Source of the DNA: Humulus lupulus
Lineage: Eukaryota > Streptophyta > Magnoliopsida > Rosales > Cannabaceae
Assembly: GCF_963169125.1 (NCBI RefSeq)
Contig: NC_084795.1
Location: 195,646,214 to 195,710,213, forward strand
Length of the DNA stretch: 64,000 nt
Direction: 5' to 3'
In this document: positions 33,841-45,677 of the stretch, piece after piece
Layout: each line of letters begins with the position of its first letter
Position numbering within the stretch: position 1 is the first letter of the stretch
Notes under the pieces: generated by a model
Seen by the model: the letters and a program-made list of their open reading frames with translations, nothing else
Told to the model about the DNA's origin: nothing
The model's database searches: none
Program-made: the position numbers and the translations under genes

Positions 33841-34885
33841 AAATGATGGAAATAGGATCACAATGAGGCTGGAAAAACCCAATATTTGTGGATGATCCTC
33901 CACAAATAATGGGGTAACATGAGGGAAAAGTTGTACCTTTATTGAAGAGATAAGGTTTGTGAGAAGAAAAAATCGGAACCTTATGGTCTTGATGGTGGAT
34001 ATGAATAGGCACTTTTGCTGATGCCATGGGCGTAGACTTACTTGCTTCAGTAGTAGCAGTAGGAGGGTAAGATAGGGAAGGACTTACTAGGGTTAGGGAA
34101 GACAAATCCAGGTTAGAAACTTTAATCGAGCAAGAAGATTCATTTGAGATAGCAGGATGTTTCTTTGGGTGAGAATGGATAAATGGATGATGGCAGGATC
34201 ATTTTGCTCGAAGAAAGAGAGGTAAAGGAAATATAATTTTGAGAATTCATTGCCAAAATTTGTTTCTCTCATTTAGATAGAGCAGGCTAAATTTCGGGAG
34301 CGGATTAGCGAGAAATTTACTTATATGCTTGGAGCATCATTTACAAAACACTAACATTTTCAAGAGATTCTTTTGTTGATAGAAAATAAGTTGCATAGTC
34401 ATAGACATGTTGTGGGAAAGTGATGCAGGAAGAAAGTTTTAAGATGTATGGCTGGAATAGGTTTTGTATACTTACGTGTGAAGGATGTCTTTTCTGAGAA
34501 GTTCTCGGTAAAGGCCAGGACAACAATTGCCCGGTATGGAATAAATGATTCCTCTGAAATTTTAAGATAAAAATTTATTAAGGTATCAGAATATTACATG
34601 GTTATGGTATTCTATTGGGGTTAAATAGATTTCTCTCAACAAACAATGGATAACTCAAGGTTTGAATTAATAACAATGAGATTACACAAACTTAGAACAT
34701 AAACACAAAGACTTAGTAAAAATATTACAAGGTTTCATCGAAATACTTGATTGCTTGAAACATTGAACATGCTATTCCACTTGACAAAACTGGTAACACC
34801 TCACACACTTCTTCTTGATTCTTAGTTTTCCCTCTTACACGCTTAGCACCGTTATGGTCATGTGCTCATCAATTCATGAACTATC
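33827..34885. other. Unassigned sequence ending in copia 3' region
   Basis: 33827-34560 shows no recognisable domain; the 90-codon minus-strand frame at 33833-34105 is unassigned. 34741-34885 (CTATTCCACTTGACAAAACT, TTAGTTTTCCCTCTTACAC, TTATGGTCATGTGCTCATC) is homologous to 47760-47885. It therefore belongs to the copia remnant that the Angela-like solo LTR entered. Confidence 0.4.
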
Positions 34886-35523
34886 TGTTAGGAGTATGTC
34901 CTAAAATCATGTAAAAGATATTTATTATTTCGATGAATAAATAAATACAATGGTTTATTTATGGTATATTTAGATTATTAAATTATAGTTTGAATAATTT
35001 TGTAAATATCAGAAAAATTCCATATTCATTATTGAGGATGTGATCTTGTATTAGTATGAGAGAATTAAGATCACATGAATGAATCAAAATAGTCAACAAC
35101 AACAAATTAAAGTTATGAAATTCTTTAATTGGGGTTGTCAGTACGGTTTGCTGAGTATCATGTTGAAACAAATAATCCAGATTCAGATTATTGATGTGGT
35201 AAGACATCTCGGTACAGGTGCTTTATATAATATGATTATATATGACATGGACCGATATGAATAAAAGTCTTTATCCAAAAACCATTTAACAATAAAGACT
35301 TCTAATTCATATCATATCTGATGATCATTCATAGATCAACCTAAATCCTGAGTGTTCATGAACTCATGTTCATGTTTATTAAATCTTTTGATTCATTTGT
35401 TAAGGTCTCTTCACATAATGAGGCTAATGACTTTTGTTTTTGAGATTTAATATCATGGATGGATGGGAACATGTATCAACAATACGGAATCTAATATTTC
35501 CTAACAGATCGTATATTAGTTCC

Positions 35524-36299
35524 TGTTGACGTGGTTTTTCACCAACAGGTAATTATACGAATAAGTAGGATGGATTAGTGCAAATTGGTAAACCGTAATA
35601 TGAAAAGAATTGTAATCTAGACTTTGGGAAACTAATAGCAATAGAAAGATGGTCACTCCCTTTCTTTTTAGGTGGTTCGAAGGTTAAAATCCCTCTAGTC
35701 CACTAGTCAATATTATTGATATCTCTTGGCTATTTCTTACAAAGTGCTTCTTTACAAAAATCTCCCAACCCCCTTGCATTACCCAGGGTCTTGGTATTTA
35801 TAGGAAGATGATATCTGGGTAGGTAGTGGGGTCATCCCGTGACCTCCTCATCCATCAAATCATTTATGTGACATCGATGATTAATTTCTAAACCTTGCAG
35901 TGAAGTGTGGTCTAATCAATAGGTAAGGAGGGTTAATGGGCCGCATGGCCCAAATCAGGCGTGGGATGTCTGACACGCACGTTTATACTGCGTGTCCGAG
36001 AATTCAGGAATAGAATAGACACGTGATGTCTGGGATATGCACGTTTATATTGCGTGGTTGACTTTAAAAGGATTCGGGGGCGTCAGGCCTCTGATGTACT
36101 ACGAGCTTAATGTGGTGCTAGCTCGTAGTTCTCATCATGTCGCCACAATGGCCCCAAGGAGTAGCTAAATGATTAACCAGCTCAGGTTGGTTAAATTAAG
36201 GGATGGTAGCAAACAGCTCCCGGGGGATGGTTGACACGTGGCAGACCGAGTTAATCCCTTTCTTAGCTCGCCGAAGTGCAAAGATATTTAGGGCGTACA
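35524..36299 (-). repeat. 3' LTR of Tat-2
   Basis: On the minus strand it starts TGTACGCCCTAAATATC and ends GTCAACA. 776 bp, the same length as the partner at 45678-46453. Confidence 0.92.
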
Positions 36300-36318
36300 T
36301 TTGCCCCCCAAGCCCCTG
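36300..36318 (-). promoter_or_regulatory. Polypurine tract of Tat-2
   Basis: On the minus strand AGGGGCTTGGGGGGCAAA directly precedes the 3' LTR. The same CTTGGGGGGCAAA is found at 63889-63901 before another LTR. Confidence 0.8.
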
Positions 36319-36569
36319 CTCGTGACTTATGACGTCACCTCTGATCTTCACAGCGGGGGCTTTTAAACTTCCCTTAAGACTCTTCATGTCCTGCCCATTA
36401 TATTAGTACCGGACATGTGGAACACTGTGGTTGGCAATTGTTCGGATTCTGAGAATTACATTAAATGGCCTAGCCACCTTTTTGCTGTCGTTTCGCCTAC
36501 CGAGTTATGACCCTCGTATCTCACATTAATTTGATCGAACAATCCTTGTTTCCTCATGCCTCTTACGTA

Positions 36570-36576
36570 TATATAA
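36570..36576 (+). promoter_or_regulatory. TATA box of the Tat-2 antisense gene
   Basis: TATATAAGGAGG is preceded by CTCTTACG and lies about 210 bp upstream of the first donor. It lies outside the LTR, about 270 bp inside the element. Confidence 0.55.
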
Positions 36577-39500
36577 GGAGGGCAATCTTCAGTACTAGTC
36601 ACTCTTCGCTTGAAACTTTTTCCTCATTTTATCTTTTTTAGTTTCAAAAGTTCTTCTTCTGGTCATAATCCCAGAGATCCCCACGCTCTCGCCACAAGAG
36701 TCTCTCAGAAGTCCAGCTTTAAGGATTCAACCAGGACTCCTACCCTTACGTTTTTTGAAACTTTCATCCGGAAAAATACACTGTAAGTTTCCTGTCCATT
36801 TGCATGTTTCGATTTCCCCATTTCTTTGATAGGCAAATTTATTTCTTAGTTGTAAACAATAGGTTGTTTTTGGCTGGTCTTTGGTGCGTAGATTCCCATT
36901 CTAGGCATATTGATTAAACTTAGAAAAATGTCTAGGAATGTGATGTTCATAACTAGGGGACTTCTGGGTAATTTTCTGGGTAAATTTTTGAAATGCCTAT
37001 TTGGAGTATGGAAGGTGAGAGGATTTTAGGGTGCAAAACCGGGTAGCTTAGGGGTCACGCTTCCTAGGTGGTTTTGCTCTTAAAACTTCCCTTCCAAGGT
37101 AAGTAATAATCTGCCCTTCCTGACACAAAGATCCCTGGAGATCAGGGATCCGTTCAAAACGTGGGTGCGTGACTAAGGCAACGCGTGGCTTGACATACCA
37201 TGGGCTGAGATTACCTTAGCCCGTGTATGAAAACCATTTCTTCTCGCGCTGTTTTCCCTTTTCTATTTTTAGGTCGCCTATTTAAGCTTTTCCTCATTCT
37301 TGTTCGTTAGGCGACTAGATGGGACCCAAAAAGAACGTGCCCAAGAAAAGCATGGTTGGATCGTCATCCCAGCAGTCCCACAAGGGGAAAGAGGTTTAAG
37401 GGGAGTCTCCCATCCCCCAATTCGGTCCCACGGTGGAGAAGGAGGTTGAGGTGGGACTAGATGCTTTCTTCGAGGCAGAGAGGATAGTCTCGAAGATTAC
37501 GACCCAGGGGAGGGTCAACAAGATTCTGCTGTCCCATAACATCGAAGTTGGGACAGGTGCTCTTGTAGCCCGCCCTCCCCTAGAGGACGAGCGGAGGTGC
37601 GCGCCTCTTGATGAGGAGTTCGCAGCCTGGAGAGACAATCACCTCAAGGCTGGGGCCTTCCCACCTCTGGACCAGTACTTCGCAGATTTCCTGAACTACG
37701 TGAAGCTGGCCCCCTTCCAACTACCCCCTAACTCCTACCGTCTGCTGGCGGGGCTGAGGTACCTCTTCCTGAAGCAGGAGTGGAAGGTCCCTACTCCAGC
37801 GGACATCCTTTACTTCTTGTGCCTCAAAGCCAACCTGGATCAATGGGGACGAGGTGATGGGTTCTACAACTTGACCCATTTCCCAAACTCTCCTACAGTC
37901 ATCGAGCTGCCCAGCCACCCCAATGACTTCAAGGACCAGTTCTTCATGTCGACGGGGTTTCGTAACTGCGAGTACCACTACTTCAATCGTCCTCGTAAGC
38001 TTTCCATTCTCAGCCTGTGGTTAAAAAAAAACTTTTTTCTTTTCTTTTTCTTTTCTTTTGTGTATACTGACTGGAACAACGTCGTGTAGCCATCTTTGCG
38101 AGGACATCCAAATCAGTGACCCTCGGGGGTCAATATGACACCTTGGCGGGGCTTCCGTCGAGTGATAAGGACTACTGCTAGCTTGTGACTGATGAGACAA
38201 TGCTGGCGTGTAAGCTGATTTCTGCAGGCCAGACTCTGGCCTTGAGGAGGACGCAGGCCAATCAACCAGCAGCTCACATGATAGAGACCATTCTTGAGGT
38301 CGAGGCTGGTGATGGCGACGAGCAGGAAGATGAGCCTAAGGTGCCCCTTGTGCAGAAGAGGAGAGCTTCGATGGCTGCCCGGGATCCATATTTGGACCGA
38401 GCTCAATCAGGGGTAGCAGCCGGTCCCTCCGGCCAAGGTAACCCCTATCTCTTTCGGGACCTAAATAGGGCAGCCGTGGACCTTAGGTTAGTTAGGTTTA
38501 ACCCACACCAGCTCGTGCATCGCCACCAAAATGACCTAGACCTCAATATAACCCTGCTCCAATGCGTAGACCAGTTAGTACTGCGTAATGACGCCGACCG
38601 TCCTAGGGGTATCGTAGTAGTAGACAATACGTTGTCCTTTAGGTCGGCCTTCTTTGAGGAGTACGGGACCAACCTTAGGTCATGGCCTTCCCTCCTAGAG
38701 GGTATAGTTTCCCCTGGACTTAGGCAATACGTGGAGGAATCTAGTCCCGAGGTAGAGCCTGAGCCGACACCTCCCACAATCCAAGAAATAGTTGTTTCAG
38801 ATTCTCCTTCCCTTGTAGCAGCTCCGAGGCCGGAGGTCGTGAAAGTAGACTCTTCCTCTAGCTCAGAGGGTAGGAATTTTTTTTTCTTTACTGTGTTATT
38901 GTTAATTATTTTCTCTTGAAGAATGTTCATGTATCCTTAACGTGTTTTTTTAATTCTTCTTTTCAAGCGTGGAGATGGCAGAGAGGGGAAGGCCTGATAT
39001 CCGCTCGATGTTCCCAAGAGGGAAGGCACTTGAGGGTCCCCTCGTCAAGAGGCTTCGGCCTTCTTCTAAGAAAACGCCGCCCCTGGCTGCAACCACCTCT
39101 CAATCTCCGGCTAAGGGGAAAAGCTCGGTCCTAGGAGCTGCTCCTGCTGCTAGAGCTACCGTGACCTTTCCTCGCCCTCCTCCTCTTCCTGCTCGAGAAC
39201 TGGTAGCACCGGTTGGTCCCCAAGCTCCGGTGGTGCTTGCTGCCACAGTTCGCATCCCGGTCAACCCTCAGGATCTGGAGCTAATTCCAGACACTTTCAG
39301 GGGGAACTACTCGGTGGAGCACTTCTACAAAGCCAAGCCCACTGATCTGAGGGCAATAGAGGAGAGGAGCCTTGAGAACGTGATGGAATCTTCTCTTGGG
39401 ATGAACCTTACAGTAAGTACTTATACCGACCACTTTTTACATCTTACTTTTTGGGAATGTGTCTAACTGTTCCTTTGCTTTTTGTAGGCGGTCTTGGCTC

Positions 39501-40048
39501 TCCACCGTAGCATCTCTCGGGCCAGGTCCAGGAATGAGGAGATTAAGGCCGAGCAGACCATGGCCCAACCTGCTCTCATCGCATCGGAGTAGAATGAGCA
39601 GACTGCCAGGGCTGCCTTGGCGGTGGCCCAAGCGAGTGAGCGGGAGGCGAAGTCTGCTCTCACTACTGCCCAAGCAGTCGAGCAGGAAGGGAAACCTGCC
39701 CTCGCCGCAGCTCAGGCAGGTGAGCAGGAGGCGAGAGCTACTTTGGAAGCTCTCCAGGTCGAGCTTGAGGGGACCAAGGCAAAGCTGTTGGAAGACGAGG
39801 CGGCCGTCCGGGAGGAGAAGGAAGCTTCATCATTCTCCATGGAGAGTATGCTGTACCACTGCTGGGCCTTCAACTAGGATGGAAACTTCTCATTCATGGC
39901 CCCTGATGCATGGGGACACTACTTGGAGAAGTTCAAGGCTCGGCTACAATCAGAGTTGCCAGTGGTGACTAAAACCGGGGAGACCTTTGCTGCCGACGAG
40001 CAGGATACTGAGAAGGTGACGTCCTCGGAGCGACCTGGGGGGGCGTAG
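36570..40048 (+). pseudogene. Tat-2 antisense intron-containing gene
   Basis: Transcribed against pol. A TATATAA at 36570-36576 precedes a non-coding first exon ending at 36782 (GTAAGT donor). The ATG at 37319 starts an exon to 37994 (donor GTAAGC). Further exons are 38090-38869, 38966-39412 (donor GTAAGT) and 39488-40048. The first coding exon has YFADFLNYVKLAPFQLPP, SYRLLAGLRYL and VPTPADILYFL, matching the Tat-1 antisense domain. The third has LLQCVDQLVLRND and FFEEYG, again matching Tat-1. The C-terminus is an Ala/Glu/Gln-rich coiled coil. Stops: TAA 37397, TAG 38179, TAG 39590, TAG 39875. The frame is not kept across the 38869/38966 junction. Function unknown; relation to Transposase_28-type plant proteins is an inference. 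Confidence 0.72.
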
Positions 40049-40166
40049 GATTTTTATTTTTATCTTTTGTAATTATTTATTATGAGGTTTTTCTCCTCGA
40101 GACAATTTTATGATTTTAGTTATTTTATCACTTATTTTTCTTTCTAATATGATGTGTTTGGTAAAA
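40049..40166. other. 3' UTR of the Tat-2 antisense gene
   Basis: AT-rich sequence leading from the stop at 40046-40048 into the tandem array; no coding signal. Confidence 0.4.
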
Positions 40167-40742
40167 ACTTAGTTTGTGTTAGTTTATCGACTTTTTCTTT
40201 GAGACTACAAAGCACTGCCAGTCAATTTTAACCAACTTATAAGTTTTAAGACCTGGTCGTTTCCAGGACATTTCATTTAAAGACTTAGTTCGCGTTAATT
40301 TTATCGACACCTCGTGCTCTTTAGGAAAAACAATGGTTAATCAATTTATCTAACTTCTAAGTTTTAGGACCTGGTTGTATCCAGGACATTTAATTTAAAA
40401 AACTTAGTTCACGTTAATTTTGTTGATACCTCGTGCCTTTTAGGAAAAACACTGATTAATCAATATAACTAACTTCTAAGTTTTAGGACCTGGTTGTATC
40501 CAGGATATTAATTTAAAAACTTAGTTCGCGTTAGTTTTATCGACACCTCGTGCTCTTTAGGAAAAACACTGGTTAATCAATTTAACTAACTTCTAAGTTT
40601 TAGGACCTGTTCGTATCCAGGATATCAATTTAAAAACTTAGTTCGCGTTAGTTTTATCGACACCTCGTGCTCTTTAGGAAAAACACTGGTTAATCAATTT
40701 AACTAATTTCTAAGTTTTGGGACCTGGTTGTATCCAAGATAT
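40167..40742. repeat. Five-copy tandem array of about 117 bp in Tat-2
   Basis: Units start with ACTTAGTT at 40167, 40283, 40402, 40519 and 40636 (spacing 116, 119, 117, 117). Each holds a TTTATCGACACCTCGTGC block, a TTTAGGAAAAACACTGG block and a TAAGTTTTAGGACCTGGT block. The first unit is the most diverged. It shares no sequence with the Tat-1 array but lies in the same place, between the 3' ends of pol and the antisense gene. Confidence 0.92.
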
Positions 40743-40902
40743 ATGCCCCCCCAAGTAAAGCAGAAAGAGATCTTTCTTGGTTATTTTGAACACGCTCTTT
40801 TAAGCCTATACGCACATGGAAACATACGATACAAGAAATATACTCCTCATTTTTTTTAATAAAACAGGGTGGCTTTTATAATTAAGCCTTACAAAAGCAC
40901 GA

Positions 40903-43100
40903 CTATTGATAATATTTCTTTAGGTGCACAACATTCCATGTTCGTGGGACTATTTCTCCATTAAGCCAAGCGAGCTTAAAGGTTCCTTCCTTTACAACCT
41001 CTATTATTTGATAGGGTCCTTCCCAGTTTGGTCCCAAAACTCCGTCCTTGGGATCCTTATTGGCTAAAAAGAGCCTTCGGAGCACCAGGTCGCCGAAGTT
41101 AAAGACGCGTTTCTTGACCCTTGAGTTGAAATAACGAGTGATTTTTTGTTGATAATGCGCGAACTGCAGCTGCGAATCTTCTCATTTTTCGTCAATTAGG
41201 TCGAGGGACGCACTGAGTAATTTATTGTTTTGGTCTTGGTCAAACGCCCAGACTCTATGCGAGGCTATTTTTGTTTTGATAGGAAGGACGACCTCGCTTT
41301 CGAAAGTCAGGGAGAAAGGAGTGTGCCCCGCAGTGGCATCCACCAATTGGTCAATTCTCGGCAAGGGGAAGCAATCTTTGGGGTAGGCTTTATTCAGATC
41401 AGAAAAGTCGATGTAGGTCTGCCACTTCCCGTTGGGATTCGTGACCAAAACAGGATTGGCGACCCAGATCGGGTATTTTGCCTCGCGAATAAAGCTGCAC
41501 CTTAAGAGTCGAGCTACTTCCTCTTCTAAGGCCTCAGCTCGAGTCGTGCCCATGCGCCTTTGTTTCTTGGACTTCGCAGGCACATTTTTGTCCAAGTTAA
41601 GGGTGTGCATGATGACGCTTGGGCTGATCCCTATCATGTCTTCAAGAGACGAGGTGAACACATCTTGATTCTCTTGCAGAAATCTCAGTAGCTCCGCCTT
41701 TCTCTCATTACACAGGTTTTTCCCGAGCCTCATCACCCTCGAGGGGTCTCTCGGATCGATGTTCACCTCTTCGATCTCTTTGATGGCCTGGAGCTCGGAT
41801 CTTTCTTCGCCTATCCTGGGGTCGATATCATCATTCAAGGTGATACCTTCCCCATTGGCTTCCTAAGGTTTTTCTATCTCAGGAATAGATCCTACTTCCT
41901 GGGATTCCTCACTTCCGCCTTGAATGGTCATCGTCTGTTGCCCGGGTGGTGACTTTCCCTTCATGGAAATGCTATAGCATTCCCTGGCAGTGAGCTGATC
42001 ACCTCGGACCATACATATTAGAGCTGTAAATGTGGGCTGCCCGGCCCGGCCCGGCCCACATTTTTCGTGCCTCCGGTAAATTCGGGCCGGGCCGGGCCCA
42101 TGTCGTGCCGTGCTCGTGCCGTGTCGGGCCCAAGTCGGGCCGGCCCACTTTCTATATTCGGGCCCAAATTTGGGCCCACTTTTTGGCCCACTTTTTTTTT
42201 GCCAAAAAATGTGAGGATGGAGAATTGAACCCTCCACCTCCTCTTTAACCATCAATGGACTTACCACCAAACCAAATACATTTCTTTGTTTAAATTATAA
42301 TTTTAGATATTTTTATATACTTTTTAACAATATTTTACACAAAATTATATCAAAGATAATTATTAGAATTTTAATACCTACTAATAAATGCTAAAAATTT
42401 AACTAACAAATCTTAAAATAAATTAATATAATTATAAAAATATAAACATTGAAAAAAATAAGACATATATTATCATTTTAATTTATTAATTATTGACAAA
42501 TAAAAATTTATTATGATTATTAATGTCAAAATATCGGGTTTTTTATTGTGTCGTGCTTTCGTGTCGTGCCTTCGGGCTTGTCGTGCCGTGCCGTGCTAAG
42601 CCCGTGTCGTGCCGTGCCTGGCCCGAGCCCATATTTTTTCGTGCCGTGCTTGGCCCAAGCCCATATTTTTTCGTGCCGTGTCGTGCTCGTGCCTCCCGGG
42701 CTCATGCCGGTTTCGTGCCGTGCTCAAAAGCCCGGACCGTATTTACAGCTCTAATACATATCCCTGTAGAAGAGGGGAATTTGACTGCGAGATGGTGGAA
42801 AGAAGTTATGGCCTCAAATGCCATCAACGTAGGCCGGCCCAGAATATCATTGTACATGGTGGAACAATCGATAACCACGAACTCGAGGAGCTTTGAGATA
42901 GTTTGGGGTCCCTCTCCCAAGGTTATTACTAGCTCGATTGTTCCTATCGCTGCCGACCCTTCTCCAGAAAATCCATACAGCATCATGGAGGTGGCCTTCA
43001 GCTCGGTTATGGACAATCCCATTTTCTCCAGCATAGACTAGAATACCAGGTTCACTGAACTCCCATTATCGACTAGTATCCTCCTAACTCTTCGGTTGGC
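40903..43100 (-). pseudogene. pol: Tat-2 pol: protease, RT N-terminus joined to integrase C-terminus
   Basis: Reading leftward: protease site LVDNGSSVN near 43075, a TAG at 43038-43040, then protease to 42762 (YNDILGRPTLMAF). The hAT insertion follows, then MVRGDQLTARECYSIS from about 42010 and RT up to FPLPRIDQLVDATAGH near 41330. There the sequence passes directly into HTPFSLTFESEVVLPIK of the integrase C-terminal region. Everything from the RT core through the integrase catalytic core is missing, about 2.3 kb compared with Tat-1 (17020-19353). A TGA at 41182 fits a CGA-to-TGA change. The last part, GPNWEGPYQIIEVV to YYQ, ends at 40903. Confidence 0.9.
42019..42753. mobile_element. Non-autonomous hAT transposon
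   Basis: 735 bp with 13-bp terminal inverted repeats TAGAGCTGTAAAT / ATTTACAGCTCTA and perfect 8-bp target duplications ATACATAT (42011-42018 and 42754-42761), the hAT length. Both subterminal regions are GC-rich with reiterated GGCCCGG and CGTGCCGTGC words. The middle is AT-rich and encodes no transposase. It splits the Tat-2 protease region. The Cys-rich plus-strand frames around 42523-42896 are by-products of the subterminal words. Confidence 0.93.
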
Positions 43101-43373
43101 GAGCTGGGTGGTTATGACTAGAGGATCGTTATGGGGGAACAGGACGTGACCAGCGTCTTCCTCGGTAAAAATGATTGGTTTCCTCTCCAATCACTGCTGT
43201 TTGGGTAGATACTGCTCTGGGATGAATTCCACTATGTTATGAGCCTTCAACTCATTGACATATCTCTTCTGAGCACCTCTACTCATGCCGGCCAGATGGG
43301 GGCCTCTAGAGATTGTGGATATCTCTCCTCCTATTACAAGAGGAGGGGTATCCTGATTTATCCGGGGCTCGGA

Positions 43374-45623
43374 CTAGTTTACCGGAGCTTCCGAGGCTGG
43401 TTGACCAGTAGGAACCCGATTCTGCGCATACTGAGCCAAAGGTCTGGCTCTGATAAGTGTCTCAATCTCATCTTTCAAATGCCTACAATCGTCAGTGTTG
43501 TGGCCAATGTCGTTGTGGAATCGACAGAACTTGGAAGGGTCCCTCTTAGCCTTCTGGTGTTTCAAAGGCTCCGGCCTTTTCCAGGAGAGGCGGGCAGAAT
43601 TTGCTAGGAAAATGTGTTCCCTAGTGTTTGTGAGCTCGGTATAGGCTGCGTAGACTGGCTTAAACTTTTCCACGGGCTTGCTCTTCTTTGGACCGTGTTG
43701 GCCGCCCTCGCCGCTCCTCTTTCTCTTGCCTGCACCCCCTTGGTTATTCTGGGCAACGGTTTGAGTCATTTTCACGACATCCGTTTCCGCTCCAACGTGT
43801 TGATCAAGGGTTTGGCTAGTTCCCACGACCGATGCTCGCGCCTCTTCCAGTTTATCCATTCCTATGCCTTGTTCAAGAATTCATCCACGACGCTGACACC
43901 TCTTCTCTGGATCTTTTTCCATAGCCCGCCTCCAACGAGGATTCCAGTCCTCAAGGCCATAAGCTTGGAACTATCGTCCGCATCCTTGGCTCGAGCCGCG
44001 ACGTTAGTGAACCTACTCAGGTAAGCTTTTAAAGGTTCCCTGGGCTGTTACTTCACGCTCGCTAGGGTGTCAGCTTTGACACGGGCAGCTTGAGAAGCTC
44101 GGAATGCCCTCTTGAAATCGGCAGAAAAATTCTTCCACGAGTTGATGGAATGCTTTTTACACTTCTTAAATCACTGCCTAGCTGGCCCGATCAAGGTGGA
44201 AGGGAATATCGAGCACCTTAGCTCGGGGCCGATATTATGGGCCATCATCAGGGTATTGAACATACCCAAATGATCCGACAGTTCCCGTCTCCATCGAATT
44301 TGGACAGGTGGGGCATCCGGAAACCTGGTGGGTACGTTGTGGCTGCTATGTTGGAGGAAAAAAGCTCAAATTCATCCCCCGAATCATACTCTTCCTTGTC
44401 CTTTTCTGACAAGAGCTTCTTCATTAGCTCCTCCATCTGAGCTAGCCGTTCTAGGGTCTGGTCCTTAATCCCTTGGTTGTTCTGGGGTTGTCCGACAGCT
44501 CCAGTTCCATTGTATGCGTTAGGCGGGTTATTGTCCCTCCAAGCTAGAGCTTTGTTAGGTGGGACATTCCCATTGCCACGTACTTCGGAAAGACCATCCT
44601 CTTGGCGAGCATAACTTTCATTTCTGGCCGGATTCCCCCTCTGTGAGTTGAGGCGATCTCGAAGGTCTGCCCTCAAGGTGGCCCGAGGGCTTTGCATCGA
44701 ATTAAGCGATTGTGTAGGTATCCACTGGATCTGCCACTTCGGTGGCTCTCGATCCAGTAGCTCCCATTGGAAAAATTTGGAGCCTGCTGCTGGGGGTGAG
44801 GATCCGGAACATTCCCGCGTTCTCATGGGTGATGGCCAGGAACAGTGGGAGGAGGATTCCTTCCACTGCCTCCGTGTGCCGGAATATCTCGAGCAGGACG
44901 AGGGGGAGATGGGTATCTTATCGGCGATGGGGGATGCCTAACTGGCGAAGCGATCCTAGTCCCGTCCGGGCAGATTAAACTAGCTCGTATTCGTTCTACT
45001 CTGCTGTCTCTGGCTTCCTGCGCCCGGTGGTCTGACCGCGACATGGGAGGGCTGGCCAGAGCAGATTTTCTGCGCGAGCTTTCCCCAGACCTCCTCCACG
45101 AGGTGCCACGAGTCCTTCTGGGGGCGTTCGATGGTGGAGCCGAACTAGGAGTTGAGGTTCTGACTGATCGGCTGAATTGCTGATTGGCCCTGGGAAACTC
45201 CTCAAACATAGATTCCTGGTTATGGTGTGACATGGGTGCAGAACTAGGGGTTTAGGTTCTGACTGATCAACTGGGTTTGGGCCGACTATCCCTACGGGAC
45301 TTGTGAGTCCCACTTTGCCTCTTTTCGACGTTAACGTCAGTTGCAAGAGGGGGTAGTCGGGCCAAGACTTCTTCGATTAGCTTACTTGCTCTGGATAGAT
45401 GACTCCTCAACTGTATGTTCTCCATTTCTATCGCCGTCAGGTAACCTAGGTTCGGATTTGGCGGTCGGAGCACCGAACTCCCGGTGTCGTTCTGGCCCAT
45501 CGGCTGCTTTCCCGATCGCTGCTGGACCTCGGGGTTTGGTTCATCAGATATGGCGGCATGGTGGGCCTCCTGCCCATCATGTTGATCCACCTCGTTACCA
45601 TGCCTCGACTGAGTAACCACCAT
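43374..45623 (-). pseudogene. gag: Tat-2 gag remnant
   Basis: An ATG at 45623 lies about 55 bp inside the 5' LTR, as in Tat-1. The frame is broken repeatedly by stops and frameshifts. Recognisable parts are an N-terminal variable region (45623-45267), an Arg/Pro/Ser-rich middle (45233-44823), the capsid start (PPGFRMPHLSKFDGDGN near 44300), further capsid pieces (around 44200-43900), and the zinc-finger-like CRFHNDIGHNTDDCRHLKDE near 43450-43500. No intact product is possible. Confidence 0.8.
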
Positions 45624-45656
45624 GATTAAGTTATTGTGATAGCACCAATCTGAATC

Positions 45657-45677
45657 CTCTCAATGAAAGCACCAAAC
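45657..45677 (-). promoter_or_regulatory. Primer-binding region of Tat-2
   Basis: GTTTGGTGCTTTCATTGAGA on the minus strand follows the 5' LTR end ATCAACA. Same block as in Tat-1 and at 2640-2659. Confidence 0.75.

Noticed and set aside
42523..43041. Plus-strand Cys/Ser-rich ORF of 172 codons
   Set aside because: It runs from hAT subterminal repeats into antisense Tat-2 protease; no independent coding signal.
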